A stretch of 64,000 nt of DNA from Paracoccus fontiphilus (lineage in GTDB: Bacteria > Pseudomonadota > Alphaproteobacteria > Rhodobacterales > Rhodobacteraceae). The stretch spans positions 1-64,000 of the forward strand of contig NZ_JAFNAW010000002.1 of NCBI RefSeq assembly GCF_017356265.1, read 5' to 3'. The notes beneath the pieces were generated by a model. The model was not told the origin of the DNA. It worked only from the letters and a program-made list of their open reading frames with translations, and made no database searches. Below, in pieces: positions 44,821 to 54,541 of the stretch; position 1 is the stretch's first letter, and each line of letters starts with the position of its first letter. Made by a program: the position numbers and the translations under genes.

Positions 44821-45839
44821 GCGTGGGTGTCCAAGTCCGACGCTGGCTGCCGCTGCTGGGGCTTCTGGCACTGGCGGCCTGCCAGGCGCCCGAGTCCGCC
44901 TCGCCGGTTCCCGAGCCAAGACCCATGGCCCGGCCCGAGGACCTTGGCCCCTCGCAAGAGCAGTTGCGCAAGGCCCGGGCCGAGCGGAACCGCGCGGCCA
45001 ACGCCGCCGCTGCCGAAGCCCTGGTCAAGGCAAGCGCCACCAGCACTGCGCAGCGCGACTTTTACGATCGCGCGGAACGGGCCCTGCGCGGCCAGGGCCG
45101 CCTGCGCCGCGACCGGGTGCCGCTGGACGCGCCCATCGACGCCGACTTGCTGACGCGCAACTTCATCGCCATCGCGCTGCGCGACGAATACGCGCAGGGC
45201 GGGATGCAGGCCGTCGATGGCGGCGTGCCCGCCCCCTTGCGCCGCTGGCAGGATCCCGTGCGGCTGCAGATCGAGTTCGGCACCACCTCGGACGTTGCGA
45301 CCCGCCGCGCCTATCGCGTCGAGGTCAGCCAGTTCGCCGCAAGACTGGCCGAGGTGACGGGCCACCGGGTTTCCCTGACCGACAGCGGCGGCAACTTCGT
45401 CGTGATGGTCCTGTCCGACGACGAACGCCGCGCCATCGGCCCGCGCCTGGCGCAGCTTGTCCCCGGCATTCCGCCGCAGGACATCGAGGTGATGCAGGCC
45501 CTGGACGCCGACAACTTCTGCACCGTCTTCGCCTATTCGCGGGGCGCCACGCCCGTCTATTCGAACGCCGTCGCCCTGATCCGGGCCGAGCTTCCGCCCC
45601 TGCTGCAAAGCTCGTGCATCCACGAGGAAGTGGCGCAGGGCATGGGCCTTGCCAATGACAGCCCCGATGCCCGCCCCTCGATCTTCAACGACGACGAGGA
45701 ATTCGCCCTGCTGACCCGGCATGACGAACTGCTGCTGAAGATCCTGTACGACCCGCGCCTGCGCCCCGGCATGACCCCGGCCGAGGCCGAGCCGGTCGTC
45801 CGCCGGATCGCTTCCGAGCTGCTGGCCCAAAGCCTCTGA
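44817..45839 (+). CDS. DUF2927 domain lipoprotein
   Basis: A 340-residue probable outer-membrane or periplasmic lipoprotein. The signal peptide ends in the lipobox LAAC (Cys22), and residues 23-90 are Pro/Ala-rich. The C-terminal two-thirds resembles the DUF2927 family: NFIAIALRDEY, RRWQDPVRLQIEFG, and SSCIHEEVAQGMGLANDSPDARPSIFNDDEEFALLTRHDELLLKILYD, where the HEE motif recalls a metal-binding site though no activity is shown. Its ATG overlaps the TelA stop. Confidence 0.83.
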   Translation: MSVGVQVRRWLPLLGLLALAACQAPESASPVPEPRPMARPEDLGPSQEQLRKARAERNRAANAAAAEALVKASATSTAQRDFYDRAERALRGQGRLRRDRVPLDAPIDADLLTRNFIAIALRDEYAQGGMQAVDGGVPAPLRRWQDPVRLQIEFGTTSDVATRRAYRVEVSQFAARLAEVTGHRVSLTDSGGNFVVMVLSDDERRAIGPRLAQLVPGIPPQDIEVMQALDADNFCTVFAYSRGATPVYSNAVALIRAELPPLLQSSCIHEEVAQGMGLANDSPDARPSIFNDDEEFALLTRHDELLLKILYDPRLRPGMTPAEAEPVVRRIASELLAQSL

Positions 45840-45896
45840 CTTGCGCCGGGCCTTCCCGGCCCCCTAACATGGGCCAGGCATCCCGAGGAGGCGACA

Positions 45897-47009
45897 ATGG
45901 CGATCTTCGACATTCTGGGCGGCGAGTTCATCGAGGTCATCGAATGGACCGACGACAGCCGCGACACGATGGTCTGGCGCTTTCCGACCGTCGGCAACGC
46001 GATCAAGTACGGCGCCAAGCTGACGGTCCGCGAAGGCCAGGCCGCCGTCTTTGTCCATGAAGGGCAGCTTGCAGACACCTTTGGTCCCGGCCTCTACATG
46101 CTGGAAACCAACAACCTCCCGATCATGACCCGGCTGCAGCATTGGGACCACGGCTTCCGCAGCCCCTTCAAGTCCGAGGTCTATTTCGTCAACACGACGC
46201 GCTTCAACGACCTGAAATGGGGCACGCGCAACCCGATCATGGCGCGCGACCCGGAATTCGGCCCGGTTCGCCTGCGTGCCTTCGGCACCTATTCCATGCG
46301 CGTCACCGACCCCGCCCGCTTCATGACCGAGATCGTGGGCACGGATGGCGAGTTCACCAGCGACGAAATCGCCTTCCAGATCCGCAACGTGATCGTGCAG
46401 GAGTTTTCGCGCGTCATCGCCGGTTCGGGCATCCCGGTCCTGGACATGGCCGCCAACACAGGCCAGTTGGGCGAGCTGATCGCCAAGGCCATCGAACCCA
46501 CGATTGCCGCCTATGGCCTGACGATTCCCGAGTTCTACATCGAGAACATCAGCCTGCCCCAGGATGTCGAGAAGATGCTGGACAAGCGGACATCCATGGG
46601 CATCCTGGGCGATCTGGACCGTTTCGGCCAATATGCCGCAAGCGAGGCGATGGTGAATGCCAGCCAGAACCCCGGCGCGGCAGGGGCCGGGATGGGCGCC
46701 GCCATGGGCGCGGTGCTTGGCGCGGGCATGGCGGCACGGCCCGCCTCGGGGCCCTGGGGCAGCGTTCCTCAGCCCGGCGCGGCCACTCCGCCGCCCATGC
46801 CGCCAACGGGCGCCGTCTGGCACGTGGCCCTGAACGGCCAGGCCGAGGGACCGTTCGACCGCGCGGGGCTGGAGCGTCTTGCGACCGAGGGGCGGTTCAT
46901 GCGTGAAACGCTTGTCTGGGCTCCGGGTCAGGATGGCTGGCGCAAGGCGGGTGACGTGCCGGAACTGTCGCAGCTTTTCCCCTCCATGCCGCCGCCGCTG
47001 CCCGGCTGA
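45897..47009 (+). CDS. SPFH-domain protein with C-terminal GYF_2 domain (YdjI-like)
   Basis: A 370-residue protein in three parts: an N-terminal SPFH/virion-core-like region (about residues 1-240), a Gly/Ala-rich linker with Pro-rich stretches (about 255-305), and a C-terminal GYF_2 domain (about 305-362, WHVALNGQAEGPFDRAGLERLA). The N-terminal half resembles Bacillus YdjI, which is encoded with a zinc-ribbon protein as it is here. The ATG follows a GAGGAGG site. It probably acts at the cytoplasmic face of the membrane. Its activity is unknown. Confidence 0.82.
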   Translation: MAIFDILGGEFIEVIEWTDDSRDTMVWRFPTVGNAIKYGAKLTVREGQAAVFVHEGQLADTFGPGLYMLETNNLPIMTRLQHWDHGFRSPFKSEVYFVNTTRFNDLKWGTRNPIMARDPEFGPVRLRAFGTYSMRVTDPARFMTEIVGTDGEFTSDEIAFQIRNVIVQEFSRVIAGSGIPVLDMAANTGQLGELIAKAIEPTIAAYGLTIPEFYIENISLPQDVEKMLDKRTSMGILGDLDRFGQYAASEAMVNASQNPGAAGAGMGAAMGAVLGAGMAARPASGPWGSVPQPGAATPPPMPPTGAVWHVALNGQAEGPFDRAGLERLATEGRFMRETLVWAPGQDGWRKAGDVPELSQLFPSMPPPLPG

Positions 47010-47016
47010 TGGCCTG

Positions 47017-48276
47017 ATGCCCACGCCCCAGATGGAACATCGCTATCCCTGCGAGCAGTGCGGGGCCAGCCTGCGCTTCCAGCCGGGCCAGCAGATGCTG
47101 GTCTGCGACTGGTGCGGCCACCGGCAGGCGATAGGCGCGGGTCCCGCCCAGGCGCCGGCGCGCCAGAGCCGGGGCGGGTCGGAAGGCGAAGACGCGATCC
47201 TGGCCGATCCCGAAACCGGCCGGGCGCTGCAATGGGACGCGGGTCACAAGTCCCCCGACCTGGTCGAGATCCCGCTGGAAAAGGGCCTGCGGCTGGACGC
47301 CGCCTCCGACATCGCCGCGACCGTCCGCCTGCTGTCCTGCCCCAACTGCGGCGCCCAGATCGAGATGGGCGACACGACCCACGCCAGCGCCTGCCCCTTC
47401 TGCGCCACGCCGGTCGTCACCGACACGGGCACCAGCCGCAAGATCAAGCCCCAGGGCGTCCTGCCCTTCCGCCTGACCGAGAATCAGGCCCATCGCGCGA
47501 TGGAGGATTGGCTGGGCAACCTGTGGTTCGCGCCGTCGGGCTTGACCGCCTATGCCCGACGGGGCCGCAGGATGCGCGGCATCTATTCGCCCTACTGGAC
47601 CTTCGATGCCCAAACCCGGACAGACTATGCCGGACAGCGCGGCGATCACTATTATGAGACCGTCTGGGTCACGCAGCAGGTCAACGGCCGCAGCCAACAG
47701 GTGGCGCGGCAAGTCCGGCGGACCCGCTGGCGGCCGGTGTCGGGCCGTGTCGCGCGGGACTTCAACGACGTGCTGGTGCTGGCCTCGGCGTCCTTGCCGC
47801 GCAAGTTCTCGGACGGGCTGACGCCGTGGGACCTGTCGCATCTGCGGACCTACCGCCCCGACTACCTTGCCGGGCTGGAGGCCGAGGCCTACACGATCCC
47901 GCTGGCCGAGGGTCACAAGATCGCCCGGGCCGAGATGGCGGGCGTGATCCTCAACGACGCCCGCCGCGACATCGGCGGGGACGAACAGCGGGTCGAGCAT
48001 GTCCAGACCGAACATTCGGCCGAGACGTTCAAGCACATCCTCCTGCCGGTCTGGACGGCCGCCTACCGCTACAACGGCAAAAGCTATCGCTTCGTCGTCA
48101 ACGGCCAGTCCGGCCGCGTCATGGGAGAGCGCCCCTGGTCGGCCTGGAAAATCGCCGCGGCCGTCATCGCCGCTCTGGTTGCGCTAGCGGCTTTCCTGTA
48201 TGTGGCCGATGCGGGCGGCTATATCGACCTGGAGGCCGCCTTGCAGGGGGGCGATGTTGTCATCCAGGGCTATTGA
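47017..48276 (+). CDS. Zinc-ribbon membrane-anchored protein (YdjG-like)
   Basis: A 419-residue protein with two CxxC zinc ribbons at the N terminus (Cys12/15 with Cys30/33; then CPNCGAQ and CPFCAT near residues 107-127), a long soluble middle domain rich in Tyr and Arg (IYSPYWTFDAQTRTDY, ETVWVTQQVNG), and one C-terminal membrane segment (about residues 382-402). This is the layout of the TFIIB-type zinc-ribbon partner found next to YdjI-like SPFH proteins. It starts 7 bases after that gene. Function is unknown. Confidence 0.78.
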   Translation: MPTPQMEHRYPCEQCGASLRFQPGQQMLVCDWCGHRQAIGAGPAQAPARQSRGGSEGEDAILADPETGRALQWDAGHKSPDLVEIPLEKGLRLDAASDIAATVRLLSCPNCGAQIEMGDTTHASACPFCATPVVTDTGTSRKIKPQGVLPFRLTENQAHRAMEDWLGNLWFAPSGLTAYARRGRRMRGIYSPYWTFDAQTRTDYAGQRGDHYYETVWVTQQVNGRSQQVARQVRRTRWRPVSGRVARDFNDVLVLASASLPRKFSDGLTPWDLSHLRTYRPDYLAGLEAEAYTIPLAEGHKIARAEMAGVILNDARRDIGGDEQRVEHVQTEHSAETFKHILLPVWTAAYRYNGKSYRFVVNGQSGRVMGERPWSAWKIAAAVIAALVALAAFLYVADAGGYIDLEAALQGGDVVIQGY

Positions 48277-48288
48277 ACGGAGGGGACG

Positions 48289-49227
48289 ATGATCCTGTGC
48301 GCAGGGGAATCCTTGATCGACATGGTGCCGGACAACGGCAGCTTCCGCCCGCTGGCGGGCGGCTCGGTCTACAACACGGCCATCGCGCTTGGCCGGCTGG
48401 GCGAGCCCGTGGCCTATCTCTGGCCGATCAGCCGCGATCCCTTCGGCGACGTTCTTCTGCGCCCTCTGGCCGAGGCCGCGGTCAACACCGACCTTTGCCC
48501 CCGCACCGACCGTCTGACGACGCTGGCGCTTGTGACGCTGACCGGGGGCGAGGCCCGCTATTCCTTCTATGACGAAGGCTCTGCCGGGCGGATGCTTGCG
48601 CCCGAGGATCTTCCGCCCCTGCCCGGCCATATCGAGGCCCTGTTCGCGGGCGGCATCAGCCTGGTCCCGGACCCTTGCGGCGCGGCCATCGAGGCGCTGA
48701 TCGCGCGCGATGGCGAGCGGCTTCCGGTCATGCTGGACCCCAACATCAGGCCCTTCTTCATCAACGATGCCGACGCCTACCGCGCGCGGCTGTCGCGGCT
48801 GATCGCGCGCTCCGATATCGTCAAGCTGTCCGGCGACGATCTGGAATGGCTTCATCCCGACGTGACGCCCGAAGATGCCGCCCGTCAGGTCCTGTCCCAG
48901 GGGCCCCGGCTGGTGCTGCAGACCGGCGGCGCGGCCGGTGCGCGGGCGCATTGGGCAGGCGATGTCGTCTCGGCCCCGGCGATCCGAACGACCGTGGCCG
49001 ACACGATCGGCGCTGGCGACACGTTCAACGCCGGTGTCCTCGCCAGCTTGCGGCGGCAGGGCGTGTTGTCGAAGGAAGGTCTGGCTACGATCACCGCCGA
49101 CCAGATCGCCGCCGCCCTGACCCTTGGCGCGCAAGCCGCAGCCATCACCGTATCGCGCCCCGGTGCAAACCCGCCCTGGGCGCATGAGATGCCCGGCGCG
49201 AATGTTCTTTCCGAACAACAATCCTAA
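48289..49227 (+). CDS. PfkB family carbohydrate kinase (fructokinase-like)
   Basis: A 312-residue sugar kinase of the ribokinase/PfkB family. The N-terminal [13 protein letters not shown] and [15 protein letters not shown] are typical of fructokinase-like members. The C-terminal signature [17 protein letters not shown] (about residues 240-256) includes the catalytic aspartate of GAGD. The substrate is likely a hexose such as fructose, by similarity only. A GGAGGGG site precedes the ATG. trpC begins 16 bases after its stop. Confidence 0.85.
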   Translation: MILCAGESLIDMVPDNGSFRPLAGGSVYNTAIALGRLGEPVAYLWPISRDPFGDVLLRPLAEAAVNTDLCPRTDRLTTLALVTLTGGEARYSFYDEGSAGRMLAPEDLPPLPGHIEALFAGGISLVPDPCGAAIEALIARDGERLPVMLDPNIRPFFINDADAYRARLSRLIARSDIVKLSGDDLEWLHPDVTPEDAARQVLSQGPRLVLQTGGAAGARAHWAGDVVSAPAIRTTVADTIGAGDTFNAGVLASLRRQGVLSKEGLATITADQIAAALTLGAQAAAITVSRPGANPPWAHEMPGANVLSEQQS

Positions 49228-49243
49228 GGGCTGGAACTGTCGC

Positions 49244-50035
49244 ATGGATATTCTGGACAAGATCAAGGCCTACAAGCTGACCGAGATAGCCGCCGCGAAG
49301 GCAGCACGCCCGCTTGCCGATGTCGAAGCGCAGGCCCGCGCGGCATCCGCCCCGCGCGGCTTTGCCAAGGCGCTGGCGGCGAAGGCCCGGACCGGCGCCG
49401 CCCTGATTGCCGAGATCAAGAAGGCGAGCCCTTCGAAGGGCCTCATCCGGCCGGACTTCGATCCACCGGCCCTGGCTCGCGCCTATGAGGCAGGCGGCGC
49501 CGCTTGCCTGTCCGTGCTGACCGACGCGCCCAGCTTCCAGGGCGCGCCGGACTTCCTGACTGCGGCGCGGGGGGCCTGTTCGCTTCCGGTCCTGCGCAAG
49601 GACTTCCTTTACGATCCCTACCAGGTTGCCGAAGCCCGCGCCTGGGGCGCCGACTGCATCCTGATCATCATGGCCTCGGTCGATGATGGCTTGGCGGCCG
49701 AGCTTGAGGATGCCGCGACCCACTGGGGCATGGATGCCCTGATCGAGGTTCACGACGCAGGCGAACTGGACCGCGCCCTGCGCCTGAAGTCACCTCTAGT
49801 CGGTATAAACAACCGCAATCTCAAGACGTTCGAACTGTCTCTTGATGTAACGCGAGAACTTGCTCCGCGCATCCCTGCGGATCGTGATATCGTTTGCGAA
49901 AGCGGCCTTTTCACGGCAGAAGATCTTTCCGCCATGATGCAGGTCGGCGCCCGGCGCTTCCTGATCGGAGAAAGCCTGATGCGGCAAGCGGACGTGACGG
50001 CCGCCACCCGCCAGATCCTGGACATAGCCGCATGA
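49244..50035 (+). CDS. trpC: Indole-3-glycerol phosphate synthase
   Basis: Cyclises CdRP to indole-glycerol phosphate in tryptophan synthesis. The 263-residue TIM barrel has the family block [23 protein letters not shown] near residue 52 (catalytic Lys), [22 protein letters not shown] near 118, and [17 protein letters not shown] near 186. It is followed immediately (ATGA overlap) by moaC, the usual trpC-moaC-moeA-lexA order seen in related alphaproteobacteria. trpF and trpB are ~27 kb away. Confidence 0.96.
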   Translation: MDILDKIKAYKLTEIAAAKAARPLADVEAQARAASAPRGFAKALAAKARTGAALIAEIKKASPSKGLIRPDFDPPALARAYEAGGAACLSVLTDAPSFQGAPDFLTAARGACSLPVLRKDFLYDPYQVAEARAWGADCILIIMASVDDGLAAELEDAATHWGMDALIEVHDAGELDRALRLKSPLVGINNRNLKTFELSLDVTRELAPRIPADRDIVCESGLFTAEDLSAMMQVGARRFLIGESLMRQADVTAATRQILDIAA

Positions 50036-50505
50036 CCCTGACCCATTTCGACGCGGCGGGACAGGCCCACATGGTCGATGTGTCCGACAAGGACATCACG
50101 ACCCGAGAGGCGGTTGCCCAGGGTTGCGTCGTGATGGGCGCCGAGACCCTGGCCCTGGCGCAGGGGGGCGCAAAGAAGGGCGACGTCCTGGGGGTCGCCA
50201 GGCTGGCGGGGATCATGGCGGCCAAGCGCACCTCGGACCTGATCCCGCTTTGCCATCCGCTTCCAATCAGCAAGGTGTCGCTGGAGCTTGATGCCGACCA
50301 CAACTTGCCCGGCATCCGCGTCACGGCAACAGTGCGCACCACCGGCCAGACCGGGGTAGAGATGGAAGCGTTGACGGCTGTCTCGGTCGCCTGCTTGACG
50401 ATCTACGACATGCTGAAGGCCGCAGAGAAGTCGATGGTCATACAGGATGTTCGTCTAATAAGGAAAAGCGGCGGCAAGTCAGGTGATTACGAGGCAAACC
50501 TGTGA
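50032..50505 (+). CDS. moaC: Cyclic pyranopterin monophosphate synthase
   Basis: Second enzyme of molybdenum cofactor synthesis, forming cyclic pyranopterin monophosphate together with MoaA. The 157-residue protein has family motifs [50 protein letters not shown] and [23 protein letters not shown], which include the catalytic Lys and Asp residues. It overlaps trpC upstream and moeA downstream (GTGA). Confidence 0.96.
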   Translation: MTLTHFDAAGQAHMVDVSDKDITTREAVAQGCVVMGAETLALAQGGAKKGDVLGVARLAGIMAAKRTSDLIPLCHPLPISKVSLELDADHNLPGIRVTATVRTTGQTGVEMEALTAVSVACLTIYDMLKAAEKSMVIQDVRLIRKSGGKSGDYEANL

Positions 50506-51680
50506 TCTCGGTCGAGGAAGCGCTGGCGCATGTCCTGTCCCTTGCGGGTCCTGTCGCCAGCGAGCAGATCCCGATTGACCAAGCCTTGGGACGGGTCCTT
50601 GCAGAACCTGCCGTTGCACGGATCACACAGCCTCCGTTCAACGCGTCCGCCATGGACGGCTATGCCGTGCGCACGACAGAGTTGCATCAGGCCTTGACCG
50701 TGATCGGCGAGGCCGCGGCTGGCCGTCCGTTTACCGGCGGCGCCAAACCCGCCAGCGCCGTCCGCATCTTCACGGGCGCTCCGGTTCCCCCCGGTTATGA
50801 CCGCGTTGTCATGCAAGAGAATGTCGCCCGTGACGGCGACCTCATCACGATCACTGAGACCACCGGCGGCGACAACATCCGTCCCGCCGGCGACGACTTC
50901 CGGATCGGCGACCATCATGCGCCCACCCGCAGGCTGAGCACCGCGGATATTGCCTTGCTGGCCGCGATGAATGTTCCCGTGGTGAGCGTCGCGAAACGTC
51001 CGCGTGTCGCCATCCTTGCAGGCGGCGATGAGCTGGTAGGGCCGGGCACCACGCCGGCGCCGGGGCAAATCGTCAGTTCGAACGACCTGGCGATCGCAGC
51101 CCTGGTGCGCGAGGCAGGAGCGGAGCCCGTGATCCTGCCGATCGCACGGGATACCGTTGAAAGCCTGCATCAGGGCTTTGCCGCTGCAGCCGGGGCCGAT
51201 CTGCTCGTCACCATCGGAGGCGCCTCGGTCGGCGACCATGACCTCGTGGGTCGGGTGGCGTCCGAACTGGGCCTGCAGCAGGCCTTCTACAAGATCGCCA
51301 TGCGCCCGGGAAAGCCGCTGATGGCCGGCCGCCTGGGCGCGACGCCGATGGTCGGATTGCCGGGAAACCCTGTTTCAGCAATAGTTTGCGGGGTTTTGTT
51401 CGTCCAACCTCTTGTCTTGGCGATGCAGGGCCTTGCCTCGCGAAAGCGTCTCCTCAAGGCCCGCCTTGCGCTTGACCTGCCTCCGGAAGGAAACAGGCAG
51501 CATTATCTTCGCGCGACCTTGGCAGAGAGCGACGATCTGCCGCTCATCCGGCCTTTTGCAAGCCAGGATTCCGCGCGATTGTCCTTGATGGCGCAGGCGG
51601 ATGCCCTGCTGGTCCGCCCCGCCGGTGATCCCGCGCGACGCGCGGGAGACCTTGTCAGCTTTTTGCCCCTTCGCGGCTGA
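50502..51680 (+). CDS. moeA: Molybdopterin molybdenumtransferase
   Basis: Inserts molybdate into adenylylated molybdopterin, the last general step before FdhD and enzyme-specific handling. The 392-residue protein has the MoeA blocks [12 protein letters not shown] near residue 47, [40 protein letters not shown], and [21 protein letters not shown]. It starts with GTG inside the moaC stop. Its likely clients include the formate dehydrogenase in this window. The C-terminal domain is complete. Confidence 0.95.
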   Translation: MISVEEALAHVLSLAGPVASEQIPIDQALGRVLAEPAVARITQPPFNASAMDGYAVRTTELHQALTVIGEAAAGRPFTGGAKPASAVRIFTGAPVPPGYDRVVMQENVARDGDLITITETTGGDNIRPAGDDFRIGDHHAPTRRLSTADIALLAAMNVPVVSVAKRPRVAILAGGDELVGPGTTPAPGQIVSSNDLAIAALVREAGAEPVILPIARDTVESLHQGFAAAAGADLLVTIGGASVGDHDLVGRVASELGLQQAFYKIAMRPGKPLMAGRLGATPMVGLPGNPVSAIVCGVLFVQPLVLAMQGLASRKRLLKARLALDLPPEGNRQHYLRATLAESDDLPLIRPFASQDSARLSLMAQADALLVRPAGDPARRAGDLVSFLPLRG

Positions 51681-51717
51681 CGATTAACGAATTTTTCAAG
51701 TTCAGCTGTTCTGTTCG

Positions 51718-51746
51718 TTGACGTGATTCTGCTTTTGCGATAGAAC
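51718..51746 (+). promoter_or_regulatory. Candidate lexA promoter
   Basis: TTGACG, 17 bases, TAGAAC: a near-consensus -35 and an acceptable -10 at ideal spacing in the moeA-lexA gap. The -10 hexamer overlaps the LexA box, so bound LexA would block RNA polymerase. Confidence 0.65.
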
Positions 51747-51757
51747 AGATACGGAAC
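51743..51757 (+). promoter_or_regulatory. LexA (SOS) box
   Basis: GAAC-AGATACG-GAAC, an exact match to the alphaproteobacterial LexA operator (GAAC-N7-GAAC, the complement of GTTC-N7-GTTC), 25 bases ahead of the lexA ATG. This fits LexA autoregulation as known in Rhodobacter and relatives. Confidence 0.88.
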
Positions 51758-51781
51758 AATACGATGCCGGGGATCGACGGA

Positions 51782-52483
51782 ATGCTGACCAAGAAGCAAA
51801 TCCAGTTGCTGGATTTCATCCAGAAGCGCATGGCGCGCGACGGTGTCCCGCCATCCTTCGACGAAATGAAGGAAGCCTTGGACCTGCGGTCCAAGTCCGG
51901 CATCCACCGGCTTGTGACGGCGCTTGAGGAACGTGGCTTCATCCGCAGGCTTCCCCACCGCGCCCGCGCGCTGGAAATTGTCCGCCTGCCCGACGCTTTG
52001 GTCGAGGCCGAGGGCGCTAAAGCAGGTTTCACGCCCAAGGTCATCTCCAACACCCGTGCACCCCGCCCTCGCGGCGCGATCACGATTGCCGACAGCCCGG
52101 CGGTCGAACTGCCGCTGATGGGCCGTATCGCGGCCGGTGTCCCGATCGAGGCGATTTCCGAAGTCTCGCACCATGTCGCCGTGCCCGGCACCATGCTGAG
52201 TGGGCGCGAGCATCATTATGCCTTGGAAGTTCAAGGCGACTCGATGATCGAGGCCGGGATCAACAATGGCGACGTCGTGGTGATCCGCGAGCAGGACACG
52301 GCGGAAAACGGCGACATCATCGTGGCCCTGGTCGAGGGTCACGAGGCCACGCTGAAGCGCTATCGCCGCCGCGGTGGCATGATCGCGCTCGAGGCTGCAA
52401 ACCCGGCTTACGAAACCCGCATCCTGCCCGAGGAAAGCGTTCGCATCCAAGGGCGACTGGTTGGCTTGATCCGCAGCTACTAA
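51782..52483 (+). CDS. lexA: SOS response repressor LexA
   Basis: Represses DNA-damage genes until RecA triggers its self-cleavage. The 233-residue protein has the N-terminal winged helix-turn-helix (residues 1-65, [16 protein letters not shown]), a hinge, and the peptidase domain: cleavage site Ala118-Gly119 in RIAAGVPI, catalytic Ser154 in GDSM and Lys192 in ATLKRY. The ATG at 51782 gives the usual MLTKKQ start. An upstream ATG at 51764 would add six residues. A perfect LexA box lies in its promoter. Confidence 0.96.
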   Translation: MLTKKQIQLLDFIQKRMARDGVPPSFDEMKEALDLRSKSGIHRLVTALEERGFIRRLPHRARALEIVRLPDALVEAEGAKAGFTPKVISNTRAPRPRGAITIADSPAVELPLMGRIAAGVPIEAISEVSHHVAVPGTMLSGREHHYALEVQGDSMIEAGINNGDVVVIREQDTAENGDIIVALVEGHEATLKRYRRRGGMIALEAANPAYETRILPEESVRIQGRLVGLIRSY

Positions 52484-52496
52484 GGTACGACGCGGG

Positions 52497-53438
52497 TCAG
52501 AGGTGGTCGAAAAAGCCCTGACCCGCCCGGCCAAGCAGTTCCTCGGCAAGGTCGGCGCCCATGGCGGCTCCGTCAGTCAGGCCGCCTTCCCGATGACCGC
52601 TGATCGCCGCCGAACCATCAGGGCGCAGGATTTCTCCACGCAGCAGCAGGCGTCCCTCGCGCAGTTCCGCCAGCCCTGCAATCGGGGTCTGGCAGGATCC
52701 ATCGAGCCTGGTCAGATAGGCGCGTTCAGCGGCGATGCGATGGCCGGTATCGCCGTCATGGATCGCGGCCAGCATCATGGCCGCTCGTTCATCGTCGCGC
52801 CGCCGCTCGATCCCGATGGCGCCCTGGGCCACGGCGGGCAGCATCTCGGCGGGGTCGATTGCGTTCCGCGCGACATGAAGCATGTCCAGCCGCGACAAGC
52901 CAGCCATCGCCAGGAAGGTCGCCGCCGCCACGCCCTCGTCCAGCTTTCTCATGCGCGTCTGCACGTTGCCGCGGAATTCGACAAGCTGCAGGTCAGGACG
53001 CCGGTAGGCAAGCTGGGCGCGGCGTCGCAGGCTGGAACTGCCCACGACCGTTCCTGCGGGAAGCTCTCCGATCGAGGCGAAATGGGGGCTGACGAAGGCA
53101 TCGCGCACATCCTCGCGCGGCAGCAGGCAGTCGATGACCAGGCCGTCGGGCTGGATGGTCGGCATGTCCTTCATCGAGTGGACGGCGATGTCGATCTGCC
53201 CGGCAAGAAGCGCATCCTCGATCTCGCGCGTGAACAGGCCCTTGCCGCCGATCTCTTTCAGGGGGCGGTCGGTGATCCGGTCGCCGGTGGTCTTGATGAC
53301 CACGATGTCGAAGGCGTCGGACGGCAGGCCATGGGCGTCGGACAGGCGGTCGCGCGTCTCGTGCGCCTGGGCAAGCGCCAGCATCGAGCCTCTGGTGCCG
53401 ATCTTGAGGGGGCGGGTGGAGTCGGGCATCTGCATCAT
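52497..53438 (-). CDS. hemC: Porphobilinogen deaminase (hydroxymethylbilane synthase)
   Basis: Joins four porphobilinogens into hydroxymethylbilane in haem, cobalamin and chlorophyll synthesis. The 313-residue protein shows PLKIGTRGSMLALAQAHE at the start, VHSMKDMPT near residue 89, VGSSSLRRRAQL near 130, and the dipyrromethane-cofactor cysteine, Cys249, in LDGSCQTPIAG. The ATG codons at 53438, 53435 and 53429 are all possible starts. It diverges from hemE and converges with lexA. Confidence 0.95.
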   Translation of the reverse strand: MMQMPDSTRPLKIGTRGSMLALAQAHETRDRLSDAHGLPSDAFDIVVIKTTGDRITDRPLKEIGGKGLFTREIEDALLAGQIDIAVHSMKDMPTIQPDGLVIDCLLPREDVRDAFVSPHFASIGELPAGTVVGSSSLRRRAQLAYRRPDLQLVEFRGNVQTRMRKLDEGVAAATFLAMAGLSRLDMLHVARNAIDPAEMLPAVAQGAIGIERRRDDERAAMMLAAIHDGDTGHRIAAERAYLTRLDGSCQTPIAGLAELREGRLLLRGEILRPDGSAAISGHREGGLTDGAAMGADLAEELLGRAGQGFFDHL

Positions 53439-53512
53439 GTGCCCGGCATAACCGCCGGGACGCGGCTTGACAACGCCCGAAGGCTCGCCTTGAAGGAACC
53501 GCAGGAGGCCCC

Positions 53513-54541
53513 ATGACCAAACTTCTGCTGCGTGCCCTTGCAGGCGAAACGCTGCCCACCCCGCCGATCTGGATGATGCGCCAGGCCGGGCGCTATCTGC
53601 CGGAATACCGGGCCACCCGCGCCCAGGCAGGTGATTTCCTGTCGCTGTGCTACACGCCCGATCTTGCGGCCGAGGTCACGCTGCAACCGATCCGCCGTTT
53701 CGGCTTTGATGCCGCGATCCTGTTCGCCGACATCCTGCTGGTGCCGCAGGCGCTGGGGGCCGACCTTTGGTTCGCAACGGGCGAGGGTCCGCGCCTGTCG
53801 ACGGTGGCCTCGGCCGAGGACGTGGCGCGGCTGAAGTCGGCGGATCAGATCCATGATCGCTTGGGGCCGGTCTATGAAACCGTGCGCATCCTGTCGCGCG
53901 AACTGCCGCGGGAAACCGCGCTGATTGGCTTCGCAGGCGCGCCCTGGACGGTGGCAACCTATATGATCGCGGGTCGCGGCACACCCGACCAGGGTCCGGC
54001 CCATGCGTTGAAGGATCGGGATCGGGCGACCTTTGCCGCGCTCATCGACCGCATCACCGAGGCGACGATCCTCTATCTGTCGGCGCAGATCGACGCGGGG
54101 GCCGAGGTCGTGAAGTTGTTCGACAGCTGGGCCGGCAGCCTGAAGGGCCGGGATTTCGACGATTTCGCCGTCGCGCCTGCCCGCCGCATCATCGAGGCCT
54201 TGAAGCAGCGCCACCCCCATGTGCCGGTGATCGCCTTTCCGCGGGAAGCAGGCGACCGCTACATCGGCTTTGCCCGGGCGACTGGCGCCGATTGCGTCGC
54301 GCTTGATAATTCCGTCAGCGCGGAATGGGCCGCCAGCCATGTCCAGGTCGATGGCTGCGTCCAGGGCAACCTGGACCCGCGGCATATGGTCGCGGGCGGG
54401 CCGGAGCTTGTGGCCGAGGCGCAGCGGATCACCCGTGCCTTCCGGGGCGGGCCGCATATCTTCAACCTGGGCCACGGGATCACCCCGGATGCAGACCCCG
54501 ACAACGTCGCCGCGATGATCGAGGCCGTGCGCAGCGCATGA
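53513..54541 (+). CDS. hemE: Uroporphyrinogen decarboxylase
   Basis: Decarboxylates uroporphyrinogen III to coproporphyrinogen III. The 342-residue TIM barrel has the signatures [19 protein letters not shown] near residue 16, [14 protein letters not shown] near 74 (catalytic Asp region), [18 protein letters not shown] near 141, and GCVQGNLDP near 286. A GCAGGAGG site precedes the ATG. The stop overlaps the start of the DMT transporter gene (ATGA). The substrate of the downstream enzyme HemF is its product. Confidence 0.96.
   Translation: MTKLLLRALAGETLPTPPIWMMRQAGRYLPEYRATRAQAGDFLSLCYTPDLAAEVTLQPIRRFGFDAAILFADILLVPQALGADLWFATGEGPRLSTVASAEDVARLKSADQIHDRLGPVYETVRILSRELPRETALIGFAGAPWTVATYMIAGRGTPDQGPAHALKDRDRATFAALIDRITEATILYLSAQIDAGAEVVKLFDSWAGSLKGRDFDDFAVAPARRIIEALKQRHPHVPVIAFPREAGDRYIGFARATGADCVALDNSVSAEWAASHVQVDGCVQGNLDPRHMVAGGPELVAEAQRITRAFRGGPHIFNLGHGITPDADPDNVAAMIEAVRSA

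Noticed and set aside
45845..45862. Short GC hairpin after the DUF2927 lipoprotein gene
   Set aside because: The stem is only about six bases with no T tract; too weak to call a terminator.
52492..52526. 9-base inverted repeat (GCGGGTCAG / CTGACCCGC) at the lexA-hemC junction as a terminator
   Set aside because: The spacer is 17 bases, the right arm lies inside hemC, and no T tract follows on either strand.
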